This document shows, piece by piece, positions 18,591-27,165 of a stretch of DNA of 64,000 nucleotides. Position numbers and translations under genes: made by a program. Origin of the DNA: an uncultured Roseobacter sp. (GTDB lineage Bacteria; Pseudomonadota; Alphaproteobacteria; Rhodobacterales; Rhodobacteraceae). The notes under the pieces are model-generated. The model worked only from the letters and a program-made list of their open reading frames with translations. It ran no database searches and was not told the DNA's origin. The DNA lies in the NCBI RefSeq assembly GCF_947491795.1, contig NZ_CANLKW010000003.1, forward strand, positions 558,001 through 622,000. The letters run 5' to 3'. The number at the start of each line of letters is the position of its first letter. The stretch's first letter is position 1.

Positions 18591-18693
18591 CCCGATATGT
18601 AAGCTTTGCGCGCACCCAAAAGGTAACGCCAGCCCACCCGATCTGTAAGAATTACCGTCCCGATCTGTAAGCCAAACCATCCCCGTATGTAAG
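18591..18693 (+). repeat. Iteron array (origin of replication)
   Basis: Five repeats of the type CCCGATMTGTAAG start at 18591, 18615 (degenerate CCCAAAAGGTAAC), 18637, 18659 and 18682 (one base shorter, CCCGTATGTAAG). The 22-24 bp period puts them about two helical turns apart on one face. A further partial copy, CCCGAAAAGTAAG, is at 18489-18501. This is the structure expected of an iteron oriV next to its initiator gene. Confidence 0.85.
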
Positions 18694-18800
18694 CCTGAGG
18701 ATCACAAACCATATATTTTTCAGTATATTACGGTTGATGAATATAGAATCTAAAGAACTAAGAAAAGAGGGTTTTCTTTTCATGGTATTTTGGATTTTCA
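18694..18800. other. AT-rich putative DNA unwinding element
   Basis: Directly after the last iteron the sequence turns strikingly AT-rich (runs such as ATATATTTTTCAGTATATTA), in contrast with the GC-rich surroundings. This is the usual place of strand opening in iteron origins. No canonical DnaA box was identified with confidence. The remaining stretch to the parA start (about 170 bases) holds no gene I can support and probably the parAB promoter. Confidence 0.6.
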
Positions 18801-18971
18801 GATGCCACGCGCTGCGCACAATGGCAAAACACCTGAAATATGCCGGCGTTTGCAGGCAGGCACCCTGCCCCACCGGCAGATTACGCTGGCAAGCGGTGCG
18901 TTTTTGGAGCATTTTGACAAAAAAACCGAACCCCGATGCGTTTTGCAAAAAAGTTCGAACAGGAGAGCAAT

Positions 18972-20177
18972 ATGTCATTCAGGTCCGATCCCGGCAGGGT
19001 CAATCTCGCCCAACTCAATATGCTGGCGGATCGCTCGCACGATATCATCGAACGGCTCAGAGACCAAGTCTATGCGCCGGATGCGCGCAAAACATTGGAT
19101 ATCCGCTTTAATGTAAAGACCGCCGCCGAGATGGTGGGCCGCAGCGAGAAGTCCATTCGCGAGGCGGAAGCCGCGGGACATCTGCAGCATCCCGACAAGG
19201 ACCCGGTCACCGGCCGTCGCAGGGGATATACGCTCGCGCAGGTCAACGCCATGCGGGCCCATTTTGGCGCCCTGCCCCACCGGCAGCCTGACGAAAACCC
19301 GCTGGTGATGGCTGTGCAGAACTTCAAGGGCGGCGTGGGGAAATCCACAGTGGTCTGCCACCTGGCGCAGTACTTTGCCCTGCGGGGCTACCGCGTCTGT
19401 GTGGTCGATTGCGACAGTCAGGCCTCCACCACGTCGATTTTCGGGCTGAACCCGGATGTGGATGTGGATGAAGACGAGGACACGCTCTATCCGTTCTTCC
19501 GGCACGGCGGGCCTGGCGATCTGATCTATGCGATGCGTGCGACCTACTGGCCGAATATTGCGCTTATCCCGGCGAACCTCGGGCTCTATGATGCCGAATA
19601 CGAATTTGCCGCCCGTATGGCGCGGGAAAGCGATTTCGTGCTCGACCGGTTGCGCGACGGTATCGCCACGATCAAGGGCCGCTTTGACATTGTGTTGCTG
19701 GATCCCCCGCCCGCACTGGGCATGATTTCCCTGTCGGTGCTGCGCGCCGCAGACGCGCTGCTGATCCCGGCGCCGCCCAACAACATCGACTTTGGATCAA
19801 CAGCGCATTTCCTCAAGATGATGGCCGCGACGCTGGAGCAGCTGGCCGAGGCGGGCGGTGCGCGCGATTATGCCTTTGTCAAGATTCTCGCCAGTAAAAT
19901 GAATGATAACAAATCCGCTCATGGCGCAATCAAACGCATGATGGATGCGGTCTTTCCCGAAGAGATGATGACCGCCGTGCTCAAGGACAGCGCAGAGATT
20001 GATAATGCGACGGCAAATCTGGGCACCGTTTACGAGGTCACCGGACCGGGCGCGCGGACGGAAACACACAAACGCTGCCGCGCCTATCTTGATGCTGTCG
20101 GGCGCGAGATCGAACTGCTGGTGCGCAAGACCTGGCCCAGCCATCACAAAGCGCTCGAGATGGAGGGGCTGCTATGA
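18972..20177 (+). CDS. parA: ParA partition ATPase (type Ia, with N-terminal DNA-binding domain)
   Basis: A 401-residue protein; start set by AGGAG about seven bases before ATG. A MerR-like helix-turn-helix region (about 48-95) marks the long type Ia ParA that also represses its own operon. Walker A KGGVGKST is at 119-126 with the deviant first lysine, and Walker A' / B motifs VVDCDSQAS and IVLLDPPPAL follow. It drives plasmid segregation on nucleoid DNA with ParB. It overlaps parB by four bases. Confidence 0.93.
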   Translation: MSFRSDPGRVNLAQLNMLADRSHDIIERLRDQVYAPDARKTLDIRFNVKTAAEMVGRSEKSIREAEAAGHLQHPDKDPVTGRRRGYTLAQVNAMRAHFGALPHRQPDENPLVMAVQNFKGGVGKSTVVCHLAQYFALRGYRVCVVDCDSQASTTSIFGLNPDVDVDEDEDTLYPFFRHGGPGDLIYAMRATYWPNIALIPANLGLYDAEYEFAARMARESDFVLDRLRDGIATIKGRFDIVLLDPPPALGMISLSVLRAADALLIPAPPNNIDFGSTAHFLKMMAATLEQLAEAGGARDYAFVKILASKMNDNKSAHGAIKRMMDAVFPEEMMTAVLKDSAEIDNATANLGTVYEVTGPGARTETHKRCRAYLDAVGREIELLVRKTWPSHHKALEMEGLL

Positions 20178-21172
20178 CCAAACGCCATGATGATATCTTT
20201 GACGCTGTGCTGAGCGGCACACCGGACGCGCGCAGGGCAGGTGATGAGGCGGGCGGCAAGGGCAGGGCGCCCGCGCGCTTTCTCAAGCGTGGTAATGCCA
20301 TCAGCGACCGACTCTCGGGCGAGAATGAGGAGAAGACCCTGCATTGGGTGGACCCCGCGCGCTGTCGTATGTGGGCACGTCACAACCGGGACTATGATCT
20401 GCTGACCGAAGAGACCTGCAGCGACCTGATCGAGGGCATCCGGGCGCAGGGACGGCAGGAATTTCCAGCCGTGGTGCGCCGGATCGATGACCCGGATTTT
20501 GACTTTGAGGTCATCTGTGGCGCGCGCCGTCATTTCGCGGTGAGCTGGCTGCGGGCGAACAATTATCCGCAGTTCAAATATCTTATCGACGTGCGGGATC
20601 TGAGCGATGAAGAAGCCTTTCGCCTCGCAGACATCGAGAACCGGGACCGCGAGGATATCTCTGACTACGAGCGGGCGGTGGATTATGCCGAGGCGGTAAA
20701 GCTCTATTACGGCGGCAGGCAAAAGGCGATGGCCGAACGGCTGGAGGTCTCGGAAGTCTGGTTGTCGCGCTACCTGGAACTGGCGCGTCTGCCGCAGCAG
20801 ATCGTTGCTGCGTTTCCGACGGTGCGTGACCTGCGGGAGCTGCATGCCCGGACCCTCAAACCACTTCTGAAAGACGCCGCAAACCGCGAGGCGCTGTTGA
20901 AATGCGCGCGCAGTATCGCTGCCCGGCAAGACCAGGCGCGCGCGGGGCAGGGCGGCTTTGTCGACGCGCAAAAGGTCATGTCAGAGCTCAGGGCCGTGGG
21001 AGCCGCGCCAAAGCCGAAAACGGCGCTGAAAAAGACCTATGCCGCCCCCTCTGGCGGGGGTGAAATTACGCTGCAGCGGCGTGGGAAAAAGCTGCAGATC
21101 GAGGTGCCTGCGGGCATGTCGCGCAGTGATCTGGAAGCGGCTTTTGCCCGATTGCTGGATGCGGAATACTGA
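20174..21172 (+). CDS. parB: ParB partition protein
   Basis: A 332-residue centromere-binding protein with the ParB/Srx domain (CGARRHFAVSWLR near residue 117, and ENRDREDISDYERA near 155), then a helix-turn-helix (MAERLEVSEVWLSRYLELARLP near 182) and a C-terminal region. ATGA overlap with parA. The CTPase box reads CGARRH, close to the GxRR consensus. The palindromes just downstream are candidate parS sites. Confidence 0.93.
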   Translation: MTKRHDDIFDAVLSGTPDARRAGDEAGGKGRAPARFLKRGNAISDRLSGENEEKTLHWVDPARCRMWARHNRDYDLLTEETCSDLIEGIRAQGRQEFPAVVRRIDDPDFDFEVICGARRHFAVSWLRANNYPQFKYLIDVRDLSDEEAFRLADIENRDREDISDYERAVDYAEAVKLYYGGRQKAMAERLEVSEVWLSRYLELARLPQQIVAAFPTVRDLRELHARTLKPLLKDAANREALLKCARSIAARQDQARAGQGGFVDAQKVMSELRAVGAAPKPKTALKKTYAAPSGGGEITLQRRGKKLQIEVPAGMSRSDLEAAFARLLDAEY

Positions 21173-21173
21173 G

Positions 21174-21217
21174 AATTACCAATTGGTAATTTCCAGTCTT
21201 TCCAACTGGTAATTTCA
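21174..21217. repeat. parS-like palindromes downstream of parB
   Basis: An 18-bp perfect palindrome AATTACCAATTGGTAATT (21174-21191) is followed after eight bases by a degenerate second copy (TTCCAACTGGTAATTTC, about 21200-21216), and then by a 7+7 AT inverted repeat TATTATT-G-AATAATA (21220-21234). Tandem palindromes right after parB are typical of plasmid centromeres. A terminator between the convergent parB and pqqE genes is the alternative reading for the AT repeat. Confidence 0.6.
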
Positions 21218-21267
21218 GGTATTATTGAATAATAACAGTGATCTGTGCGAAACGGGGCGACTGGAAA

Positions 21268-22374
21268 TCAGTCCGCCTGAACCACGCCGCGCTGAGGCTG
21301 TGCGCGGTAATTCAGCGGAGCATCGACCTGCACCGCATGGGTGTTGGCCTGCTGTTGCAGTGCACCGTGATGGGGGGATTTGATGCAAACCGGATCGGTC
21401 GCATTCGGATCGCCGATGATGGCCATGGCCTGACAGCGGCAGCCGCCGAAATCGACCGTTTTGCGGTCGCAGCTCTGGCAGGGTTCGGGCATCCAGTCCG
21501 TCCCGCGATAGGCGTTAAAGGCAGAACCCTTGTACCAGATTTCCTGCAGCGGCTTGTCCTGCACCCGGTCGAATTCCAGGTGCGGAATGGTCTGTGCCGC
21601 GTGGCAGGGCAGCACCTGTCCGTCCGGGGCCACGTTGAGCCCGGAGGTGCCCCAGCCGCCCATGCAGCGCTTGGGGTAATCGTCGTGATAATCGGCGGGC
21701 ACATAGTCGATCACCAGCGTGCCTTTGAGCGACTTGCGGGCCTCGGCCACGATCTGCGTGGCCTCCTGCGCCTGCGCGCGCGTCGGCATAAAGGCATCGC
21801 GGTTTTTCAGGGCCCAGCCGTGAAACTGCACGGTGGCGACCTCGATCCGGCGCGCGCCCATTTCAACGGCCATCTCGATGGCGCGGGGCAGCTGGTGCAG
21901 GTTGCGCCGGTGCAGCACAGCGTTCAGCGTCAGGGGAAAGCCGATCTGGCCGATCCATGTGGCCACCTGCATCTTGCGTTTGAACCCGCCCTTGTAGCCG
22001 CCGATCTCGTCGGCCATTTCCGGGTTGGTGCCCTGCAGCGAGAGCTGCACATGATCGAGCCCCGCCGCATCCAGCGTCTGCAGCCGTTTTTCGGTCAGGC
22101 CGATGCCCGAGGTGATGAGGTTGGTATAGAGCCCCGCGTCGCGCGCGGCGGTGACCAGCTCTTCGAGATCGCGCCGCGAGGCAGGCTCGCCCCCCGACAG
22201 ATGCAGTTGCAGAACCCCCAGGCCAGCGGCCTCGCGAAAGACCCGCGCCCAGGTCTGCGTGTCCAGTTCCTGATCAAGCCGGGTCAGTTCCAGCGGGTTG
22301 GAGCAATAGGGGCAGGAGAGTGGGCAGCGGTGCGTCAGCTCGGCCAGCATCGCGATGGGGGGCGGGATTTTCAT
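21268..22374 (-). CDS. pqqE: PqqE, radical SAM enzyme of PQQ biosynthesis
   Basis: A 368-residue enzyme that cross-links Glu and Tyr of the PqqA peptide while it is held by PqqD. The radical SAM motif CPLSCPYC (Cys17, Cys21, Cys24) is followed by GGEP (near residue 70) and a SPASM domain with auxiliary-cluster cysteines (CQSCDRKTVDFGGCRC near residue 310). Length typical. It overlaps pqqD by four bases as last gene of pqqABCDE and is convergent with parB. Confidence 0.96.
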   Translation of the reverse strand: MKIPPPIAMLAELTHRCPLSCPYCSNPLELTRLDQELDTQTWARVFREAAGLGVLQLHLSGGEPASRRDLEELVTAARDAGLYTNLITSGIGLTEKRLQTLDAAGLDHVQLSLQGTNPEMADEIGGYKGGFKRKMQVATWIGQIGFPLTLNAVLHRRNLHQLPRAIEMAVEMGARRIEVATVQFHGWALKNRDAFMPTRAQAQEATQIVAEARKSLKGTLVIDYVPADYHDDYPKRCMGGWGTSGLNVAPDGQVLPCHAAQTIPHLEFDRVQDKPLQEIWYKGSAFNAYRGTDWMPEPCQSCDRKTVDFGGCRCQAMAIIGDPNATDPVCIKSPHHGALQQQANTHAVQVDAPLNYRAQPQRGVVQAD

Positions 22375-22646
22375 GAGACGACATCCAGAAAGCGGCGGTC
22401 GCGCAGCGCGTCCAGAAACCCGGAACTGTCACTGGAGATCTGCTCCTGCGGCGCGCCAAAGCTTTCCGCCAGGTGATCGACGATTTCCTCAAAGCGCCGG
22501 GTGCCATCCACGGCGTTCAGAATGGCATGTCCGACACCATCAAGTGTCACCGCCCGTTCGGGGGCCAGCAGCACCCAGGTGTCGCGTACCCTGTCAAAAT
22601 GCAGTCGGACACCGCGGGGCAGGGCAGGGATGTCCTGCGCCTCCAT
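22371..22646 (-). CDS. pqqD: PqqD, peptide chaperone
   Basis: A 91-residue protein of normal PqqD size when started at the ATG overlapping the pqqC stop (TGATG). The winged-helix-like PqqD fold is seen (LPRGVRLHFDRVRDTWVLLAPER and ILNAVDGTRRFEEIVDHLAE). It binds PqqA and presents it to PqqE. A 14-residue longer version inside pqqC is possible but less likely. Confidence 0.93.
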   Translation of the reverse strand: MEAQDIPALPRGVRLHFDRVRDTWVLLAPERAVTLDGVGHAILNAVDGTRRFEEIVDHLAESFGAPQEQISSDSSGFLDALRDRRFLDVVS

Positions 22647-23395
22647 CAGGAGGCCCTCTGGAGCGACAGACCGGTGCCGGGCTGCCATGCCCCCGGCGGG
22701 ATGCGTGCAGGCGCCACATAAGCGCCCCAGAGCGCGTCAAGCTGTGACCAGAGCACATCGGTCTTGAAGATCAGCGCCTGTGCCGCCATGTCGCGTTTTT
22801 CGTCGGTGTCGGCGTGATCCAGCACCCAGGCCAGCCCAAAGGCCACGTCTTTGGGGGCTTCTTTCAGACGGTTCTGGAAATAGGCCATCGAACTGTCATC
22901 GGCAAAATCGTAATTGGCCAGCAGCCCTTTGATCCTGTTGGCGTGGATTTTGGGCGCAAAGAGTTCGGTCAGCGAGGCCGCAACAGCCTCTAACAGGGTC
23001 TTTTCGCGTACAAACCGCACGTAGGCATCAACGGCGAACTTCGTGGCCGGCAGCACGCCCTCGCAGGAGGCGACATAGTCCGGGTCGAGCCCCACGGCCT
23101 CGGCCAGCCGCAACCAGCGTCTGATGCCGCCTTCGTTCTCTGCGGTGCCGTCGTGATCCTCGATCCGGCTGCGCCAGGCGCGACGCAGGGCAGGGTCCTC
23201 CACGCGGCTCATAAAGGCGGCGTCCTTCATCGGGATCGAATGCTGGTAATAGTACCGGTTGATGACCCAGGCGCGCACCTGATCCGGCGTGCAGTCACCC
23301 CCATGCAGCCTGTCGTGGAAAGGGTGCAGATCGTGGTAGCGTTCCGCCCCGATCTGGCGCAGCCGGGCCTCGAATGCATCTCGGTCCGTGGTCAT
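22646..23395 (-). CDS. pqqC: PqqC, PQQ synthase
   Basis: A 249-residue cofactor-less oxidase that carries out the final ring closure and eight-electron oxidation to PQQ. Family hallmarks are FHDRLHGGDCTPDQVRAWV (near residue 25) and NRYYYQHSIPMKDAA (near 46). It has the compact all-helical length expected. ATGA overlap with pqqB upstream and TGATG overlap with pqqD downstream. Confidence 0.96.
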   Translation of the reverse strand: MTTDRDAFEARLRQIGAERYHDLHPFHDRLHGGDCTPDQVRAWVINRYYYQHSIPMKDAAFMSRVEDPALRRAWRSRIEDHDGTAENEGGIRRWLRLAEAVGLDPDYVASCEGVLPATKFAVDAYVRFVREKTLLEAVAASLTELFAPKIHANRIKGLLANYDFADDSSMAYFQNRLKEAPKDVAFGLAWVLDHADTDEKRDMAAQALIFKTDVLWSQLDALWGAYVAPARIPPGAWQPGTGLSLQRAS

Positions 23396-24288
23396 AGGGT
23401 GATCTCCATTCCGTCCTGAGCGATGGTCCAGCCTGCGGCCCCGGCCTCTGCATGCTCCGGGGATCCGGGACGCAGCACAGGGTTGGTGTTGTTCATATGA
23501 ACATAGATTTTCCGGCCAATGTCCATTCCGACAAAAGCCGCAATCGATCCGTCCTCACCGCTCATGGACATATGCCCCATGCGCGCGCCGGTTTTCTGGC
23601 CCAGCCCCGCGCGGACCATTTCGTCATCGCGCCAGAGCGTGCCGTCGAAAAACACCGCATCCGCCCCGTCCAGACGCCCGCGCAGGTCGTCATTCATCAG
23701 GGCGCAACCGGGAATGTAATAAGCGGTGGTACCGCCGCCTTCCAGCCTGACCCCCACGGTCTGATCGCCGATCAGATCGGTCTGCACCTGCTCGCCCTCC
23801 AGATAGAGGGGGACCTTGCCGGGCACCGCAAAGAGCGTGGCCGTCAGTGTCGGTGTCAGGGCAAAGGGTGTATCGAGCGCGATGGTCTCGCGCAGGACAA
23901 CCGCACTGTTGAGCGCATCAAAGATCGGGTTCGCCGACAGAACCTCATGAATGCCGGCTGTGGCAAACAGGGTAAAGGGCTGCATTTCGCGCAGGGTCAG
24001 CAGGCCCGCCACATGGTCGATGTCACCATTGGTCACCAGCACCGAGGCCAGCGGCACATCGCGCAGCCCGGTCGGGTGCAGGGCAGGGGTCTGTGCCAGT
24101 TGGTGGCGGATGTCGGGCGAGGCGTTCAGAACGGCCCAGGAGGCACCATCTGCGGTCACAGCAAGTGAGGATTGTGTCTGGGAGGGGATTTTGCCCGCGC
24201 GGGCCAGATTGCAGTTTTCACAACCGCAGTTCCACTGGGGCAGCCCGCCACCGGCTGCTGCCCCAAGGATATGCGCGCGGAAAGACAT
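23392..24288 (-). CDS. pqqB: PqqB, metallo-beta-lactamase-fold hydroxylase
   Basis: A 298-residue protein. Start at ATG after GGGGGGAA gives MSFRAHILGAAAGGG as in the family; upstream in-frame codons run back through pqqA and are not used. Zinc-site residues include CGCENC (near 23), NGDIDHVAGL (near 90) and DGTLWRDDE (near 210). PqqB hydroxylates the PqqE/F product before PqqC. It sits 23 bases after pqqA. Confidence 0.95.
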   Translation of the reverse strand: MSFRAHILGAAAGGGLPQWNCGCENCNLARAGKIPSQTQSSLAVTADGASWAVLNASPDIRHQLAQTPALHPTGLRDVPLASVLVTNGDIDHVAGLLTLREMQPFTLFATAGIHEVLSANPIFDALNSAVVLRETIALDTPFALTPTLTATLFAVPGKVPLYLEGEQVQTDLIGDQTVGVRLEGGGTTAYYIPGCALMNDDLRGRLDGADAVFFDGTLWRDDEMVRAGLGQKTGARMGHMSMSGEDGSIAAFVGMDIGRKIYVHMNNTNPVLRPGSPEHAEAGAAGWTIAQDGMEITL

Positions 24289-24311
24289 GGTTCCCCCCAC
24301 GCGCCAGGATA

Positions 24312-24410
24312 TCAGATCAGGACTTCGCGCTCTTCGTCGCTGTCCGGACCGTACATGTTGATTTCCATGCCGCACTCGATTTCGCGGATGATGGGTTTTG
24401 TCCAAGCCAT
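24312..24410 (-). CDS. pqqA: PqqA, PQQ precursor peptide
   Basis: A 32-residue peptide starting MAWTKPIIREIECG, nearly identical to PqqA of other alphaproteobacteria. The Glu16-xxx-Tyr20 pair (EINMY) that becomes the PQQ skeleton is present. GGAACTGGC lies just before the ATG. It is too short for usual gene calling. First gene of pqqABCDE, downstream of the two-component regulator. Confidence 0.95.
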   Translation of the reverse strand: MAWTKPIIREIECGMEINMYGPDSDEEREVLI

Positions 24411-24478
24411 GCCAGTTCCTCCAGGGTTAAGGCCAATTGCCTTTGTCAAAAATGCCAAAGGTCGCGGCAATGATCGAC

Positions 24479-24493
24479 TCTTATTTTATAAGA
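24479..24493. promoter_or_regulatory. Inverted repeat upstream of pqqA, possible operator
   Basis: Perfect 6-bp arms TCTTAT and ATAAGA with a TTT loop, 68 bases upstream of the pqqA ATG. The same 15-mer with one change (TCTTATTTTTTAAGA) occurs at 36809-36823, upstream of the quinoprotein accessory operon. A 6-bp CCTTTG/CAAAGG repeat lies nearby. It could be the binding site of a regulator shared by pqq and xox genes. Confidence 0.4.
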
Positions 24494-24515
24494 AGAAACT
24501 AGACTTTGGTCGGTG

Positions 24516-25199
24516 TTACCCGTCGTCAGGCACCGGAACAGTGCCTGAAAAGCAAAAGCCCTTATTACGTAACGTTTTGATTTCAAAACTAAAATACTGC
24601 CCCGAGAGCTTTTTGCGCAGATAGCCGATATAGACGTCCACAACGTTTTCGTTACCAGAGCCGTCCGAGGCCCAGAGGGTCTCAAAGATCATATTCCGGG
24701 GCAGGGGGGTCTCTGCGTGCCGGATCAGGAGCGACAAAAGCTCAAATTCGCGCTCGGTAAAGACCACTTCCCGGTCGTCGCAGCGCAGTTTCCGCTGTGC
24801 AGAGCACAGCGTTGCCCGGCCCGGGCGATGGCTGCCGGCGCGGCGTTGCTGGACCCGCAGCCGGGCGACCAGCTCGTCAAAGCTGAAGGGTTTGACCACA
24901 TAGTCATCCGCTCCGGCTTCGAGCCCCGCGGCGCGGTCCTCCACATCTGACAGGGCAGAGAGCATCAGGATCGGCAGGGTGACACCGGCGGCACGGACCT
25001 GGCGCACCAGATCAATACCGCTGTCTGCCCCGAGCATCACGTCGATGATGGCCCCGTCAAAACCGGGCTGCGTCAGCCGGGCCAGCGCCCGGTCGGCGCG
25101 GTTTTCGGTCCGGGCCTCATAGTCATGCAGCGCGAGACCCCGGGCCAGGGCAGAGGTGATTTCCGGGTCGTCGTCAACGATCAGAAGGCGGGTGGTCAT
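24516..25199 (-). CDS. OmpR-type response regulator
   Basis: A 227-residue protein with a receiver domain (VDDDPE, phospho-acceptor in GAIIDVML near residue 55, Lys in VVKPFSF) and an OmpR/PhoB winged helix (EREFELLSLLIRH, then VDVYIGYLRKKL). Located between its histidine kinase and pqqA on the same strand. By context it probably controls pqq and other methanol genes, comparable in role (not necessarily in origin) to MxbM or MxcE of Methylobacterium. Confidence 0.9.
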   Translation of the reverse strand: MTTRLLIVDDDPEITSALARGLALHDYEARTENRADRALARLTQPGFDGAIIDVMLGADSGIDLVRQVRAAGVTLPILMLSALSDVEDRAAGLEAGADDYVVKPFSFDELVARLRVQQRRAGSHRPGRATLCSAQRKLRCDDREVVFTEREFELLSLLIRHAETPLPRNMIFETLWASDGSGNENVVDVYIGYLRKKLSGQYFSFEIKTLRNKGFCFSGTVPVPDDG

Positions 25200-25208
25200 G
25201 GGCAGAGG

Positions 25209-26810
25209 TTATCCTGTCGCACGGGGCAGGCAAACCGAAATGACCGTGCCGGTGACGCCCGCGGGGCGCAGGGGCGCGGGCAGGGGGCTTTCTGCGGTGA
25301 TCGTGCCGCCCTGCTCTTCGATGACCCAGCGGGCCAGCGCCAGCCCGAGGCCAAAGCCCTTGCCCGCATCTGCGCCCTTGCCCTGTTCGAACCGGTCGAA
25401 AATCCGGGGCAGCTGGTCTGGTGCAATGCCCGGGCCGTGGTCGATCACCTGCAGGGTGATCTGCTCTGCATCCGGTTCTGCCGACAGCTGTACGACACCG
25501 CCAGAACGGGCGTGGCGGATCGCGTTGCGCATGAGACCGACAAGGACCTGCCGCACCCAGTTGGGATCACAGTGCAGCACAACCTGCGGCATCGCGCCGA
25601 CCCGCAGATCAAGGCCTGCGTTTTCCGTTTCCGCCCGGATTTCCGCGATGGCCTGCTCTGTCAGACCGGGCAGGGGCGTGTCCTGCAGCTCCAGCCCCAG
25701 CTGGCCGCTGTCCGACCGGGCGATCCGCAGCAGATCGTCGATCCGCCGGTTCAGGCGGGCGGCGCGGGTCTCGATGGTGGCAAAGGCGTCAGCGGCCTCT
25801 GGTGTGGACTTTCTGCCGATCTGCGCCTCCATCAGGATCACCGTGAGCGGCGTGCGCAATTCGTGACTGACATCTGCGAAAAAGCGGCGGCGGTTGGTGT
25901 CGATCTCCTCCAGCGTTGCGTTTGCGGCGCGCAGCGCTTCGGTGCGTTCGCGGATGGTTTCGTTCAGCCGCGCCCATTCCGACTGCACCTCCTGCCGGCG
26001 GTCGGCCAGTGCTGTGGCCATGCGGTTGGTCTCGGCAGAGATCTGTCCGATCTCATCCATGCGCATGACCGGCAGGGCGACGGCAAAATCCTCCTGCCCG
26101 ATCCGCTGTGCCGCATCCCGCAGCCGGTCCAGGCGGGCGAACTGCGGCCGCACCAGGCCCAGGTAAAAGGCCGCCACAAGAGCGAGGGTGACAAGCGCGA
26201 TGACCAGTGCCGCCAGCGCCAGGCGTTTGCGCAGGTCGTCGATGCCGGTCAGGATCTCGTTGCGGAACCGTATCTCGTTGTTCACCGCCTGGCTGAGCAG
26301 CGGATCAAAGCCCGAGGCAAAGCTGTCGATATAGGCGCGCAGTTCGTCCGCGTCCCCGGTGTCGGTGCCGAGCCCGGTTTCGGTGTTTTCCAGCAGCGCC
26401 TGCATCCGCGCCAGCCCCAGAGACTGTGTGGCAACGCGGGACTGGGCATCCAGGCCGATCTCCTGCGCCCGGTTTACGGCGGTTTCGGTGTCTGCGTTCA
26501 GCTGTGCAAATGTGCTGCGCAGGCGGTCTGTCACGGGGGCGATGCGGTCGCGGCGCACGGCCCTGGATTGCCCGGACTGGATCATCTCGGTGGTGATCAC
26601 CAGAAAGGTCGCGGCCTGCTGAGAGAGGCTCGAATAGCGCGCCATGCGGGTTTCGGCCTCCAGCGCGGTGCTGAGCCGTGTGGAAACCTCATTCAGCCCC
26701 GAGACGAGAATAAGCGCGGTGACGAGCGTGCCCGCGCCGAGGATCGCCGCCCCGATACCCAGCCGCGCCTTGAGCGACAGCACGCGAGTGGAAAGGGGGC
26801 TGCGGCTCAT
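25209..26810 (-). CDS. Membrane sensor histidine kinase
   Basis: A 533-residue kinase: membrane spans at about 17-39 and 196-219 flank a helical periplasmic sensor of some 155 residues. Then a HAMP linker (RLDRLRDAAQRIGQEDF), a coiled coil, HisKA FFADVSHELRTPL (near 304) and HATPase with N box RNAIRH and DHGPGIA, GKGFGLGLALA. It lies nine bases upstream of the response regulator gene. The ligand is unknown; a periplasmic signal such as metal or substrate is plausible given the neighbours. Confidence 0.9.
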   Translation of the reverse strand: MSRSPLSTRVLSLKARLGIGAAILGAGTLVTALILVSGLNEVSTRLSTALEAETRMARYSSLSQQAATFLVITTEMIQSGQSRAVRRDRIAPVTDRLRSTFAQLNADTETAVNRAQEIGLDAQSRVATQSLGLARMQALLENTETGLGTDTGDADELRAYIDSFASGFDPLLSQAVNNEIRFRNEILTGIDDLRKRLALAALVIALVTLALVAAFYLGLVRPQFARLDRLRDAAQRIGQEDFAVALPVMRMDEIGQISAETNRMATALADRRQEVQSEWARLNETIRERTEALRAANATLEEIDTNRRRFFADVSHELRTPLTVILMEAQIGRKSTPEAADAFATIETRAARLNRRIDDLLRIARSDSGQLGLELQDTPLPGLTEQAIAEIRAETENAGLDLRVGAMPQVVLHCDPNWVRQVLVGLMRNAIRHARSGGVVQLSAEPDAEQITLQVIDHGPGIAPDQLPRIFDRFEQGKGADAGKGFGLGLALARWVIEEQGGTITAESPLPAPLRPAGVTGTVISVCLPRATG

Positions 26811-26956
26811 GGGCCGGACACCCCGATAAGTGCCTGAATTCTGTGCAAAGGGGCGTTCCGAAAGGGCCGGAACAGGGCGATTAAGGATAATTTTACCGAC
26901 TTTAGTCTATGTTCGGGCGTGCGCAGAGCAGTTAAACATACAGGAACGGACCCGAA

Positions 26957-27160
26957 ATGATTGAGCTTCTTTTTGTCGCCTGTCTGGCCAATGCGCCGGA
27001 TGATTGCCGTGAACGCAGCCTTGTCTTCAGTGATATCAGCCCGATGCAGTGCCTGATGGGCGCGCAGCCGGAACTGGCGAAATGGTCGGTGGCCCATCCG
27101 AATATGGAAATCCGCAGCTGGCGGTGCCAGGCCGTTAACTTTGCCGAACAGAAGGCCTGA
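26957..27160 (+). CDS. Small cysteine-containing protein, conserved in Rhodobacterales (unknown function)
   Basis: A 67-residue protein with a hydrophobic start (MIELLFVACLA) and four cysteines (FVACL, DDCRE, MQCLMG, WRCQ). It looks like a small family often seen in roseobacters, always with the MGAQPxLAKW core. AGGAACGG lies about ten bases upstream. It is convergent with the ABC permease gene, five bases apart. Function unknown; possibly periplasmic with two disulfides. Confidence 0.7.
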   Translation: MIELLFVACLANAPDDCRERSLVFSDISPMQCLMGAQPELAKWSVAHPNMEIRSWRCQAVNFAEQKA

Positions 27161-27165
27161 GCCGG

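Noticed and set aside
18591..18693. CRISPR array
   Set aside because: The repeats are only 13 bp with 9-11 bp spacers at helical period, next to a Rep gene, so they are iterons.
25125..26837. 570-codon open frame antisense to the sensor kinase
   Set aside because: Covers intact kinase domains on the other strand; composition is typical of an antisense shadow.
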